NCBI GenBank assembly: GCA_021229015.1 | Contig: CM037778.1 | Coordinates: 10,326,956-10,390,955 of the forward strand | Direction: 5' to 3' | Length of the DNA stretch: 64,000 nucleotides | DNA from: Solen grandis | Lineage: Eukaryota > Mollusca > Bivalvia > Adapedonta > Solenidae | Shown: piece by piece, positions 45,530 through 57,689 of the stretch | Position numbering within the stretch: the first letter of the stretch is position 1 | Layout: every line of letters begins with the position of its first letter | Translations under genes and position numbers: made by a program | The notes under the pieces: generated by a model | Databases searched by the model: none | Told to the model about the DNA's origin: nothing | What the model saw: the letters and a program-made list of their open reading frames with translations, nothing else

Positions 45530-45921
45530 TAATTTATAATAACAAGGCAAAATACATATTGTCATGGACGATCAACTAATTTTACCTAATTTATGAGCTG
45601 CTCAGACTACTTAGTTGATATGATGCATTTATTAATGGTTTCGTTCAGAAATACGTACAATTTAAGAACGACTCCGCAAAACGATTTCATATTCATGAGT
45701 CTCGATCATCACAAAGCGACAGAATATATGCATTATCTGCATACTGCAGATTTTAGATAGTATTAACAGAAATATATACAGATATCGGTTTATCTCTCTG
45801 GTATAAACAACACATACTATTTAAACAAACTACTTACTTCATCTTATGGTAGCAGTGAAGGATGCGTCTGAAGGATGTATCGATGGCTCGTTTTATCTTA
45901 ACACCGGTTTCGGTTTTATAG

Positions 45922-45937
45922 CAGCGCCCTCTAGCGG
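45922..45937 (-). promoter_or_regulatory. CTCF-like binding motif
   Basis: The minus strand reads CCGCTAGAGGGCGCTG, close to the bilaterian CTCF core (CCASYAGRKGGCRS). It lies between a possible minus-strand first exon (donor GAA|GTAAGT at 45838) and a possible plus-strand first exon at 46521. Confidence 0.5.
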
Positions 45938-46520
45938 TAAAAGCGATGTGCGGAATATCCGCCAGTAAATCCTAGTTTGAATTATGATAATTCTATCTTT
46001 CGTTCATGTATTTAAGGAATTGATTTCCATATTGTATTTTCGTATATCACTTTTCTCTTCTTCACAAATGACATAAGTCCGTTCTTATCGATTAAAACGC
46101 ACGTTTTCAATATTAAATATAAATATTGATAAAAAAACATAAGGCCGTGAAAGTAACAATGTAGAATCTACATTTAAGAATTTGTAACATACGAACATAA
46201 ACTTTAAATGGGGAACTCGCTCGTTAATAGCGTATTTCTAAAGTGACAATCTCAGTCTTGAAAATGTAATAAGCATTTCGTAAATGCAATATGAGTTTTG
46301 AAAATATAATAAGCATTATGAAAACCTCAATTAGAAAAAGAAATAAATTGGCGGATATCCCCTCCAATTCTGGACAGGATCAACAATATCAAATATTTAA
46401 CTCTGTAACAAAGTAAGTAACATACGTATATCTACATATAACTTTTACAGTAAGTGTTTACCCTTAAGACAGCAAAAATACAAAATTCTGAAATTAGTGC
46501 GCGATAACCACAAGTTGCAA

Positions 46521-46555
46521 ATGGCGGCTGTTGTCAAAATGAAAGAAGTGCACCA
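46521..46555 (+). CDS. Candidate first coding exon (MAAVVKMKEVHQ)
   Basis: ATGGCGGCTGTTGTCAAAAT opens 35 coding bases before a GTAAAT donor. AAATGGCGGC is the YY1-like context common at housekeeping starts. No downstream exon identified, so this is tentative. Confidence 0.3.
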
Positions 46556-46615
46556 GTAAATGCTGGGCTTTTTATTACAACATACAAAGGAAACATTAAG
46601 CTTGCTAAATTAAGG

Positions 46616-46700
46616 GATCAATCAATCAATCAATCAATCTTTATTTCCTCCATAATAGGAGATATACACAATATATGCATGTTAACATAGTAATATCATT
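46616..46700 (-). repeat. Retroelement 3' tail with (TTGA)n
   Basis: Minus strand: GGAGGAAATAAAGATTGATTGATTGATTGAT-type ending, a tetranucleotide tail typical of CR1/RTE-like elements. The body upstream is not recognised. Confidence 0.45.
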
Positions 46701-47780
46701 ACACAGCAAATAAATGAGCAAGGCAATATAAACACACATAAAAAAGAGAAAATAAGCCATCTGATGTGTGTTACTTAAGAAAGTTTACATATATACAGTT
46801 AACATGATTCTTATTACCATATGGCAATAAATGAGCAGCAACATGAGTTCAAGAATATGAGTGATGACCAAATACATAATTCAATGATTGTCTATGCAAC
46901 AAATGCAGAAATACATATGTTAATCTCAGTTAACGTTAAGTCCGTATTGATACATACACATCGTCGCTGCTCTACGAAAACTGCGTAAGTCAGTTTTGGC
47001 AACTTTTCAGGAGACGAAAAAAAACTTAATATTTCTGTTATTAAACGTCATGTTAGACCCGTTATAAGTGGGTTGATTTTGTTTTTTTGTGCATCTTTAA
47101 CATGTGATACGGGGATTTTCTGTGACTTAAGTAGTTAAGCCATACGGACACTTACGCTTTTTTCGCATTCATTTTTCCAACAAAATTAACTTACGCGGTT
47201 TTTGAAACACGAACATACGCGCTTTTCTTATTCATTTTGATAAAATAATTTACTTACACGGTTTTTATATTCTGCATAATTGCGTGGAATCTGTCTATTA
47301 AATTGCATAGATATGACACAGTTTTGTCTTAGATAATTGTTATGTTGTACAGATACAAAATGTATCAGTATTTAATTCTTGGATCACTTTGTTCAGTGTT
47401 GTATGAAGGTCATATCTATGGATTAGAGTTTTTTTCCGTATTTTAAGTGCGTGTGTGCGTTATAAGTATTTATTAACGTAGAAATAGGACTTAACTTTGC
47501 AGTATAATAAATCCGTTATGCAGTTTCCTGACAAGGTACATGACTATTCATTACCGGCTTAGAAAAATTATGTCACCCTCGTCTAGCGGCTCGGGTACCA
47601 TTGCTTTCCTCAGCCGGGAATAAATAGTCATGTACCCTTTCAAGAAACTGTATAACTAATAATTCATCACCTATATCATTCATACATAGAAAGCATTTTC
47701 TGTCTTCAAATGGCAGTAGTATAGTAATTGGTTTCTCGGAGGAATTGAGCTAGAGAGGTGGATAAGCCCGGATAACAGAA
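46701..47780. other. Intergenic, degenerate repeats only
   Basis: Around 47150-47260 CTTACGCGGTTTTT-like units recur about three times. Nothing coding is seen. Confidence 0.4.
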
Positions 47781-47787
47781 AGCACGC

Positions 47788-47880
47788 TATGACGACATCA
47801 ATCGATACCATAATAACAGACTCACGCGCGGTGCCTGCAGCACCGTACTTTGACGTCATCAGTCGATACCACAGTTACCG
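47788..47880. promoter_or_regulatory. Duplicated 36-bp block with CRE (TGACGTCA)
   Basis: TATGACGACATCAATCGATA and TTTGACGTCATCAGTCGATA head two diverged copies about 61 bp apart. The second has a perfect CRE at 47851-47858. An ATG with donor (47904, ATGGCGAAGAAAAAAC|GTAAGC) lies just downstream. Confidence 0.4.
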
Positions 47881-48409
47881 AGTTCTTTAACGAGGATAAA
47901 TTAATGGCGAAGAAAAAACGTAAGCATTTTTTGAAAAAAAAAGTTCTATGTCAGACCATTTTTTTTAAAATTTATAACGAACACAACGAATGTTAATTTA
48001 GCAAATAAGCATTTTATAAAACATGTCTTAACAGCAACAAATCAACTACGTTTCCACGAAATCACTCTTATGTATCTTTATTAGAGAACAGTTTATGAGA
48101 GTTCTCCCTCATTCTTTACAAAATAATTGAAGCATACTGATATTTTTTTACATTAGCATTAATTATAATTACCTATTCAGTAACCTTATATATGTATTTA
48201 CAATTGTATATTGTACCGAGAGTATCAATAAAGTCTGAAATCCGCATCCCTTAATTAGAATTTACTCACGATTTGAAGACAGACTGTGAGAAAACGCAGT
48301 TTCGCCCACGGCGACCCTTGTTGATTTCACTTGACTTGAAAATAATATTGATAATTACATGGCCGTAACTGACTCGATGAAAAAAAAATATTGACATAAA
48401 ACGAATGTG

Positions 48410-48570
48410 TACGAGACTCTCTCTCTCTTTCTCTCTCATGACTGTGCGCGTGCGTGTTTTATCTTTACATCTTTCAGTTGTTTTTTTTTTTGGGTTAAAC
48501 GCGCGCCTTCCCTCTTATGACTGCGCGCGTGCGTGTGTTTTATCTTTTTTCTCCCTTCCTTTCAGGTAAT
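48410..48570. repeat. Diverged direct duplication, CT-rich
   Basis: CATGACTGTGCGCGTGCGTG and TATGACTGCGCGCGTGCGTG, each followed by TTTTATCTTT and a pyrimidine tract ending CTTTCAG, are about 75-100 bases apart. A T-run (48659-48687) and (TC)n (48715-48736) follow. Confidence 0.6.
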
Positions 48571-48655
48571 TCTCTCACTCTTCATTTCTGGATGCGTTTT
48601 TCTAACACGACTTTCATTACTGCCTTGCCTCGTATTATATCCCTGTAATGCCCTT

Positions 48656-48690
<35 letters not shown>

Positions 48691-49049
48691 GCGTGTTGTT
48701 CTATCGTTTGTTTCTCTCTCTCTCTCTCTCTCTCTGCGTATTAATCCTCTCTATTCTATTAATTCTCTCACTCTCTCTCGCAATATATTACTTAGTAGGA
48801 TTTCAGGTAATCTATGTCGGATTACATTTTTATCATTGTTTCAACCAATATAATATTGGTATATACCTTTTTGTTTTATTTCTCTTTTTTTCCTTCTCTC
48901 TCGGCAATATTATTCGTATTCTTTTATAAAGACTGGAACTCAAGTAAATCAGGCGGAACTACGAGAGTAAAATGAAAAATAAATCATTCAATAATATCAT
49001 TCATTTATTGGAATTTCAAGTACTGTGAGTATAACAGAGTTACACGTTG

Positions 49050-49960
49050 ATTTCAATGCATTTATCATTTTAGAACTGACGTTTTCATTCATAAGATTTT
49101 GCCAGATAGTATCTGTCTATTCTATCGAACATTTTTCCCAGTCAAGAAAATCAACATATAACCTTTTGTGTCTTCTAAGTGTTTTGTATATGATGGAGTG
49201 TAAAACAAATATACAATCATCAGTGGATTTTCCTTTTTGGAAACCATATTGGTTATCAATAATGATTTATCGTTCTGTACTCCATTTTGCAAGTCTGTTT
49301 AGTATCAATTGTGAGTATATTTTGGCATGTAATTAAGGATGATTCCGCGATAGTTTTTGGCATCATCAGGATTGCCACCTTTAAATATTAGTGTTATTAT
49401 TCCTTCTCTCCATTTCTGTGGATAATATCCACTCGAGAATAATTTATTGTAATGTTTAAGTAAAAATTGAGATATATGGTCATATGCACTTTTTAGCATC
49501 TCGGCTGTTATTAAGTCTGTACCGGGTTTTTTATTGTTATTTTGAGAGAAAACTACTTGTTTTCGTTCTTGTTCAGTGAATACGTTATCTAGATGGTTAT
49601 CAAGAATGGCATTTGCTTCAGGGTTCATGTCACTGTTATTTGATGGAATAGATCAATAGAGTTCGTTAAAATGACCATAAACATCTTCAACTGTTAATGT
49701 ATTTGACATTTGAGAATTATCTTTATACTGTTGTTTTTTTTTATATATTTTTCCAAAATTCTCTCGGTTTATATTTTGCAAGTTGTGTTAAACGTTTAGC
49801 TTCAGCTTTTTTATATTCATTTTTCGCTCTTCTTTAAATTTTAACGTAGGCAGTTTTATGTTCTATGAATGATTTTTTATTATCATCAGTTTGATTTCGA
49901 AGAAAATGGTTTCGTGCTTTATTGTATTTTTACTCGATTCGTAACATTCGTCATTAATCC
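49050..49960 (-). pseudogene. Decayed non-LTR reverse transcriptase fragment
   Basis: The minus strand reads NNNKKPGTDLITAEMLKSA, then WREGIITLIFKGGNPDDAKN and YRGI in one open frame (49305-49628). In other frames come NQYGFQKGKSTDDCIFVLHS and RRHKRLYVDFLDWEKC. These are RT motifs 0-3; the catalytic FADD block is not found. Several frame changes and stops are present. Confidence 0.8.
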
Positions 49961-50017
49961 ATCCTTGCTGCCGTCTTTAGTAGCTACAGATGCTTACCAG
50001 GCATCGCTGACTTTGCT

Positions 50018-50098
50018 AATTTGCATATTTTCCATGACAAGTTTAACTGTACCTCTCCGCGCTTAGTGCGGATCCATGCAATGCGATTCTGCACTTAC
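50018..50098. repeat. Short dispersed repeat, second copy of 5194-5280
   Basis: TTTGCATATTTTCC, GTTTAACTGTACCTCTCCGC and a GCGCTTAGTGCGGATCC hairpin region match the 5194 copy. Confidence 0.5.
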
Positions 50099-50636
50099 CA
50101 ATACGAATGGAATATGTTACGCAGACCTTTTATTCATAACCGTAACCGCTATTCATGTGCTTTTGTTTGTAAACGTGTTGTTTTGCTCTATAAACATCCA
50201 TTTTAAGCGTGAACAATATATCCGTGACACTTATAAATCATAACAGCAACCCATTTCACATACATGTACTTGAAAAAAGAAAAAAGAGTAGCGCTTCGTA
50301 TGTCTGTAATTAACCTAAAGCAGTTCACGCGTAATTTTGCATGAAAGCGATTTAGGTTTCTCCCAGAGCATTTCTTAACTTTGAAATAGAAACAAACATT
50401 CAAGTATCTAAAACATCAAGTACCTTGTCAAGTTCTACACATAAGTTACATTAGACAGTGTATATAAATCGGGTCTCAGGGGATGACCTACTTCTGACTG
50501 GTCATGTGGTGTTTCTTTAGGTCAGATGTGTGTAGACTGCGTCCGATAAATTTGCTACATTTCTCGGCGATTTTAGGTTTGTTTTGTGAAATTTCGACAG
50601 GAATATATGCTTTAAAAACTATATTGGAATACGCAA

Positions 50637-53250
50637 TGTCGAATCCAGGAAATAAATCTAAAACGGGCCGAAGTGGAAAAAAAGTATGACAGACCCTGGC
50701 TCAACACAGAAAATGGCGGCAAGGACGTGTGTGGGGTGCGCACTGCAGGATCGAACGGTGTCAAAAGACAAAGACTATCTACAGGTGGGGCTTCAAATAA
50801 CCCTAACACTGTTTTTAATGACACTTTATTTGACCATCAATCCGAAACAAAAGAAATGGCAACAAAAGAACAATTTAAATAAATGTCCACTGATGACAAA
50901 CTGGTCACATTATTTGATATGATGGCGCACGTGCAGACAGTGTCTTCCCGCTTCACACAATTACAGCATGTAGTTCATGAGGCCAGACAACAAGTTGACA
51001 CGAATACACGACGTATTAAAGTTCTTGAATACAAAAGTATTGATCAAGAGGCCAGATCTAGAAGACAGAACCTCATTTTTCGTGGCATTGCAGAGCAAGC
51101 CGATGATAACTATGATGAAAAAGTGAAATCTTTTTTATACAATAAACTCGATCTTGACCCATGCCAAATTGTAATTCAGAGGGCCCACAGACTTGGGAAG
51201 CGAGTACGCAGTAGGTCAAGGCTTCAGGGACTACACTAAAATTACACAAATTCCCAGTAATGTACATAAACTTCACAACACAAACTACAGTATTAACAGA
51301 GACTATCCAAAAGAACTTTCTGAAGCAAGATCTAAACTTTGGCCTGACTTTAAAAATGCCAAACAGGATAATCCCTGTCACGCAGGGCTCTCCTTTGACC
51401 CGAGCTCCCGGGTTTTGACCCGGGAGGTTTCTCAATGACGCTTATTTGACCCGGGGCAAAATTGTACCAAGCGTCATTTTGACCCGGGGCAATAACAGCT
51501 GGTGCGTCAGTATCACCAGATCAGCCCGTCATAAAAGTACCGCCTCTAACAGATTACGTGATCAATGAGTGCCCCATTGACTCGCTATCACTGTCAGGTA
51601 CTCTAATTAGCCTAATACATTTTCGTATTGCTTCGGCAATCTTCGTATACACCACTGAATGTAATCGCCGATTGCGTAACCAACCTAATTACAAATTCCC
51701 GTATTGCGTCGGCAATCTTCGTGTACTCTCAATGCTACTGTTAGCTTCTGTTCAGGAGGTTGCTGGATCCCGTTTTTACGACGTGTGAAAAGATTAGAGG
51801 CGAGGAACCATGACAAAATGTGTTTAATTCCTATGGCTACTACACAGGTTAATTACCGATCGGAATCGGCTCAAACTTTTACTGTTTGATAATAACAAAT
51901 AAATTTAATGGCAGTACTTTAACCATGCTGGTTTAAATAAAAGGTGTAATGATTGTAATAAATAGGTGTGATTAGTTTATCAACTGAAAATATGGGACCA
52001 AAACCGAAAGTATATCGACTTTTACAGAATCAAACAAGGTTTAAAAAAAAACAAAAAAAAACAAAAAAAAACGTAATGATGAAGGTAAGTAAAACTTTAT
52101 TTTTCCTTAGCTATCTTTCTGTATTGATGGTGATTTGAGCAATTATGTTTTAATATGCCTGGATATTTATCTATGTAATTTTGAATGATATTGGTCAGAT
52201 TTTTTTTTGACTCTTGAAAATTTGGCCCCAAGAGTCATTTTTTTTTGTCATTACCAAATATCATCTTTGGTTTTCTACTTTAAATAAAAAAAAAGGTAGT
52301 TCTAGTCTCAATAAGAATATTGCAGCTGTCATTTTCATTCCACATTAAGGGAATAATTTTTTCACCTTTTTTTAAAATAAAACCTAGATATTCTAGAATT
52401 TGTAAATTAAATTGTCCCGTTTACATTTGAAATAAAAAGCAGTTTATTATGATGACTTGGACTATTCCATGATAAAAATGCAGCTTCCCAATGTGACTGC
52501 ACTACTAAGTAATGGAACAGATTATAATTCTTATTTTCATTTATTTTTGGTTGACTATTTTCAGGAGTTCCAGTTACATGCTTTGTGTTTCATTGTGACA
52601 AATAATCTGATGGCCCAGAATGAACTCATCACCATTCATCAGGAGATAGGGGGCTACCTTCCTTGAGGACAAATCACCAGCATATGCCATTGTCCAGATA
52701 TTTATTATATTCTTGTGTTTTGTATGCAATATTATAGAAATAAATTTAATTTTCATTTTGTTTTGTTTTGGTTTAAAACAGGATTACTTTTAATCAGAAA
52801 ACTGATTGCAAATAATATGTACATACAATAAACAAGTATACATTACATACAAACTTTGTTAATCTAAACATGTTTATCGCTACGTGTAAAATTTGTGACA
52901 TATTACGATCCAAGCGAAATACTGCAAATTTTATTTGACTCTTAAGAATTTGTTTTTGACTCTTGAAAATTTGGCCCTTTGACTCTTGGGTTCCAAAGAC
53001 TAAGGAGAGCCCTGCCTGTGACTCTGCACCACTCGTTTATCCAGCGAAACTCTTAGTAAACGGGCATGTCATTATGGATGAATTTCCTGACTGGAGTACC
53101 ATCATGAACGAACTGCGAGCCGGTCCTCCATCTCAGAGTCAGGTAATCACCAAACACGAGCAACGTCGAACCCGCAGCAAGAAGTCCAGGCCGCTCACAC
53201 CAGCTGACGAAGCCACATCAGACGACATTGTAGGGGGGTACATCTTCTGA
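50637..53250 (+). pseudogene. Retrotransposon ORF1p, split by a hAT-like insert
   Basis: It starts MSNPGNKSKTGRSGKK, changes frame at an A-run, and has a stop at 50880. A coiled-coil-like stretch (FTQLQHVVHEARQQVDTNTR, RIKVLEYKSI) and the L1-ORF1-type RRM EARSRRQNLIFRGIAEQ, then IVIQRAHRLGK, follow. The C-terminal part NRDYPKELSEARSKLWPDFK breaks off at KQDNPC (51381) and resumes at CDSAPLVYPAKLLVNGHVIM (53018). ORF1p binds the element RNA as a chaperone. Joined across the insert the frame is continuous, which marks the insertion point exactly. Confidence 0.8.
51383..53014. mobile_element. hAT-like non-autonomous element, 1.63 kb
   Basis: Terminal inverted repeats are CAGGGCTCTCCTT / AAGGAGAGCCCTG. 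Target duplication is CCTGTCAC (51374-51381) and CCTGTGAC (53015-53022), one mismatch. Subterminal regions have repeated TTTGACCCGGG (left) and TTTGACTCTTG (right) motifs. No transposase is seen inside. Short ORFs inside look random. Confidence 0.82.
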
Positions 53251-53341
53251 CGAAAGCCATTCACAATCTGGCGAGTTCAGTCAATTCCTGCTCCATCACC
53301 AGAGGGACAATCCTGCCAAGGAGAAACATCGTTATAAACAC

Positions 53342-54330
53342 ATGAAGAAACCCAACATTCCGAAGGATAGGAAAAAAAGGGGGAGAGAATCCCATAATGA
53401 ATCAAAATGTAAAGAAAAATCTGAATATTATAAAAACAGTACAAACAAGCATCAAACTATTTACGAAGAGAAAAAAGTAGGACTACTAAATGTATGTGGG
53501 CTTAAACATCGCTTGAATTATCCTGAAATGATAGAAACCATTAGTAAGTATGACTTGTTTGTTTTTTTTGTCACTGAAACAAACTTGGATGTTCATGACA
53601 TAATCTCACTTCCTGTCTATGACTTTATCAGTAAACCACGAAGACAGAAAATCTATCGAACATCAGGTGGAATTAGTGCTTTATGGATGGATGACAAATT
53701 ATCAGTCTCTGTAGAACCTCTAGATTCTGATTGTGAGTATATTTTATGGTTAAAACTTAAAACAGCAGACAACTCTGAAAATAACATTGTATATGGTGTT
53801 GTATACATACCTCATATTCAATCACGCTTCTTTAACATGAATGGAATTCAGTGCCCTGGAGGTAGATATAGCAAACATGTGTAGTTATATTCTTTAGTGT
53901 ACCTAGCAGGTGATTGCAATGCTCAAACTGCAACTCTAAATGACTATACAGAATGTGATATGTTCCTCTCATCTATTTTGATTTTGATACAGACACTATA
54001 AACTTCATTGACCAAAGGTCTGCGATGGAACAATTAGGTATATGTCTGTAAAGGGCTTCAACAGACTGTTAAAAAAAACAATCATGGGTACAGGCTAGTA
54101 ATCTTATGCCAAAACAACAATTTGGTCATTCTAAATGGTAGATTTGGAGATGACAAAGGAATTGGTAATATGACATTTAGAAACTTATCAGTTATTGATT
54201 ACATTTTAACTTCATTACCTGCATTTAACCTCCTCTCAAACTTTGATATTAGCACACTTAATGAGTTACACGGTGATGGTCATGCCCTTCTGTCATTTAA
54301 ATTCAAACTGACAATCTGCAAAAGTGAATC
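53342..54330 (+). pseudogene. ORF2 endonuclease (APE-type) fragment
   Basis: After a basic N-terminus it reads KVGLLNVCGLKHRL, then YDLFVFFVTETNLD, the first two motifs of the endonuclease/exonuclease/phosphatase fold. GISALWMDDKLSVSVEPL and IVYGVVYIPH follow. The frame shifts near 53880. Later pieces SVIDYILTSLPAFNLL and HGDGHALLSFKF match the end of the domain. Confidence 0.75.
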
Positions 54331-54431
54331 GCATAATGAGGAAATTTATATGACCCTCAAAACCTTTTTTATCTGGTCAAATGAGAAAACACACATTTTC
54401 TGCAAACAAAAACGCCTCTGTGCATTCGGGG

Positions 54432-54503
54432 TCTTCCTCCACCTGTAATTAGCTGGGCGTCGCTATATGACTGAAATACTGTCGAAGCGACGGTAAACCC
54501 AAA
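54432..54503 (+). repeat. SINE 3'-tail fragment inside ORF2
   Basis: GTCTTCCTCCACCTGTAATT, AGCTGGGCGTCGCTATATGA and GAAGCGACGGTAAACCC match the 31665 SINE tail. Confidence 0.7.
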
Positions 54504-54559
54504 TAGTCAAGTCTTAATGAGTTTATTAAATCATCCAAAACAAAATTACTGCATACTTA

Positions 54560-56250
54560 CAGAGCATTATTCAACAAAGTCTTAGTGGAGTTATACCAAG
54601 CCAGTGGCTGGAAGGTATCATAGTACCTATATATAAAAATAAAGGAGATCCATCAGACCCTAGTAACTACAGACCTATTACTTTGTTAAGTTGTTTTGGT
54701 AAACTCTTCACATCAATTCTAAGCCAGAGACTGAATAACTTTCTCGAACAACAATCAATTTTAAATGAAAACCAGGCAGGATTCAGAAAAAATTATTCCA
54801 CTTTAGACCATATATTTTCACTCAACCCAATAATTGAATTACTAAGACATCAAAAGAAAAACATATATTGCACATTTATTGACTTTTCCAAAGCTCTGTA
54901 TGGCGAAATGGTCTACTACATAAAATCCTTAAAATGGCATTACTGGGGGGTTTTTCACTGTTAACAAAAATATGTACAATAACATTAAATCTTTTATATC
55001 TATAAATGGTAAAACATATTAGTTCTTTAGTTGTGAACAAGATGTTCATCAAGGCGGATTTATCTCCCGCCCTATTTTCCATTTACCTAAATGACCTACA
55101 GATAACTCCCAGACAGGAATCTGACACATACTTAACAATACTCCTTTTACTGTATGCTGATGACAGTTTTACTTTCTGATAATGCTGAATCAATACAAAA
55201 CAGTCTAAATATTTTTTCTGAATACTGTAAACTTTGGAAATTAGATATTAACACAGACAAAACCAAAGTTTTAGTAATTGGGCCCAAACAAAAAAAAACA
55301 AACTCAAATTCAAATTAAACAAAGAGGAAATCGATATTTAGGTACTCATTTTTCTACATCTGGAAGTTTCCTAAATGCACGTAAGCACATTGTTCAACAA
55401 GCTAAAAAAGCCCTATACTTACTATATACCAGAACAAATAACCTCCATCTTCCCATTGATCTCCAGCCTAAACTGTTTGACAGCACCATACTACCAATCC
55501 TGACTTACTCCTGCGAAATATTTGGATATGATAATCTTGACCTAAGCTTTCTGAAAGGCTAAAAAGTCAACACCTAACTATATGATCTATGCAGAATTAG
55601 GTAGATACCCTTTAGAAATAACTATTAAATCAAGAATGATCGGCTTTTGGAATACTATATTGCTTGGCAAAAACACAAAATTATCCAAACATTCCTATGA
55701 TATAATGCTAATGGATGAGAATTTTAACTCTTAATGGATCAAATCTATCAAAAACATTTTATGTGAATGTGGTAGACCTGATATATGGTATATGCAAACT
55801 CAACTTAACATAACTAATGTAAATGTAATGGTAAAAACAGTGTTGATCGACCAATTTAAACTCACTCCATGTTTCATCAAAAGGTAAAATTGCTCAATTT
55901 TCAAACAATTAGTCTAGTACCTTACCTGATTAACTTTAAAAAAAAATCTTTATACATACCAATTGCTAAATTTCGTACAGGAAACATCACTTCCCAGTCG
56001 AATCTGGCCGGTGGCAATTAATCTGTTAAGTACCATTATAGAAACAAAAATGATATAGGTGATGAATTCCATTACTTTCTTGTATGTGATAAATTCAAAA
56101 CTGAAAGGCGACGATTTATAAAAACATATTATTGCAAATATCCAAATACTTAAAAGTTCAGCCAATTAACCAAATTGCCAAACTGATCATTATAATACTT
56201 AAAGAAGTGAAATGTGCCTATTCCAGACTACCATAGTACGACACTATTTT
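54560..56250 (+). pseudogene. ORF2 reverse transcriptase and C-terminal region, decayed
   Basis: LEGIIVPIYKNKGDPSDPSN, YRPITLLSCFGKLF, NENQAGFRKNYSTLDHIF and IYCTFIDFSKAL are RT motifs. YADDS (near 55155) is the catalytic block. RYLGTHFSTSGSF and ILTYSCEIFGY follow in another frame. Near 56060-56150 the GDEFHYFLVCDKF, ERRRFIKTYY piece fits the C-terminal domain. Confidence 0.8.
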
Positions 56251-56619
56251 TAGGTTAACATGCGCACACTGATGTCACGGTTTCATTACGAAACAGCCGT
56301 ACACGTTATATTTATAGATCAAAATTATCCAGACATGTGCAAACATGGTCGCATGTAATGTTTACCTGTCGTGGCATCAAAATACTCCAAACAAAAAAAA
56401 AAAAAAATCTCTTCGTGATCATCGCCACCCCCAACCGGGTATTCAAATTACTTTTCCCCCCCCAAATAAAGGTTAGGTATAAAAAATGACAATATAGAAA
56501 TAGAAGAAATGGCTTTATAAGTAAATAGTTTATTGCGTATTTATAAGAATATTGAAGATATTTTTCGGGTATGAAAGTGGTCAAAAAGATATTATAAGCA
56601 GAAAATTATTTAATTTTAT

Positions 56620-57144
56620 TTTTGGAAAACCAGGTGAGCTGTTTATTATATTGAAGAGGAAAAAAAAGGGTTAAAAATTTTTTTTATGATTTAGATTGAA
56701 AACCAGTGAGTGTCGTTGCATAAGCAAGGTTTATTTATTGTTTATTAAGTATTATAGACGGAAAACCAGCGAAGGTAGGTGTTAAAGTAAGGTTTATTGT
56801 TTATTTATTTAGTATTTAGATGGAAACCCAGTGAAGGTAGGTATAAAAGTAAGACTTATTGTCTATTTATTTATTATTAAGATGGAAAACCAGTGAGGGT
56901 ATGTGATTAAGAAAGGATTATTTATTGTTTATTAGGTATTATAGGCGGAAAACCAGCGAAGGTAGGTGTTATAATAAGGCGTATTGTCTATTTATTTAGT
57001 ATTAAGATGTTTCAAGGTTTTTTTTTATTATCAATGACTTGTACAATATGGTACATCATCATACAATACATAATATACAAATAACACGTGAAAGAAGAGA
57101 AAACAAACTGTTAAATTACTTTCCCTCTCTCCATCTCTCTCACT

Positions 57145-57177
<33 letters not shown>

Positions 57178-57560
57178 TACACACACATAAGATGGAAAAC
57201 CAGTGAGGGTAGGTGCTTAAGCAAGGCTTATTTTTGTTATTAGTATTTTAGACGGAAAACCAGCGAAGGTAGATATGGAAGTAAGACTTATTGTCTATTT
57301 ATTTAGTATTTAGATGGAAAACCAGTAAGGGTAGGTGCTTAAGCAAGGCTTATTTTTGTTTATTTAGTATTTTAGACGGAAAACCAGCGAAGGTAGGTGT
57401 GAAAGTAAGACTTATTGTCTATTTATTTAGTATTTAGATGGAAAACCAGTGAGAGTAGATGCTTTCGCAAGGCAAATTTATTGTTTATTAGGTATTATAG
57501 ACGGCAAACCAGTGATGGTAAGTGCAAGCCTTATTTTCTGTTAATTAAGTATTTAAGATG
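56620..57560. repeat. ~60-bp minisatellite interrupted by a retroelement piece
   Basis: Units are GGAAAACCAGCGAAGGTAGG, TGTTAAAGTAAGGTTTATTG, then TTTATTTAGTATTTAGAT. Forms with CCAGTGAGGG and CCAGCGAAGG alternate. A foreign block lies at 57009-57188. Confidence 0.88.
57009..57188 (-). repeat. Retroelement 3' fragment inserted in the minisatellite
   Basis: It ends (minus strand) in an A-run before CCTTGAAAC and starts in (GT)n(GA)n. TAAGATG flanks both sides, a likely target duplication. Confidence 0.6.
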
Positions 57561-57689
57561 GAAATCGATGATGTGGAAAAGAAGCGTCTAATCAGCTAAA
57601 TTATACTCTTCAATTAGTAATTTCGCGGATTTCGGTACATATTTCCGATATGTCAAACAATTATGAATAGTACTTAAAATATTATGTTA

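Larger units (their letters stand above)
50637..56250 (+). mobile_element. Decayed full-length non-LTR retrotransposon (ORF1 + ORF2) with nested inserts
   Basis: ORF1 fragments run 50637-53250 with a 1.6-kb insert. The ORF2 endonuclease begins at 53342, reverse-transcriptase pieces follow at 54560-55560, and a C-terminal GDEFHYFLVCDKF region lies near 56080. A SINE tail interrupts it at 54432. Frame breaks are frequent, so it is dead. Confidence 0.82.

Noticed and set aside
45374..45565. ORF across the N gap
   Set aside because: More than half of its codons are unknown bases, so the frame has no support.
49025..49336. Plus-strand 103-codon ORF
   Set aside because: It is antisense to the decayed reverse transcriptase on the minus strand.
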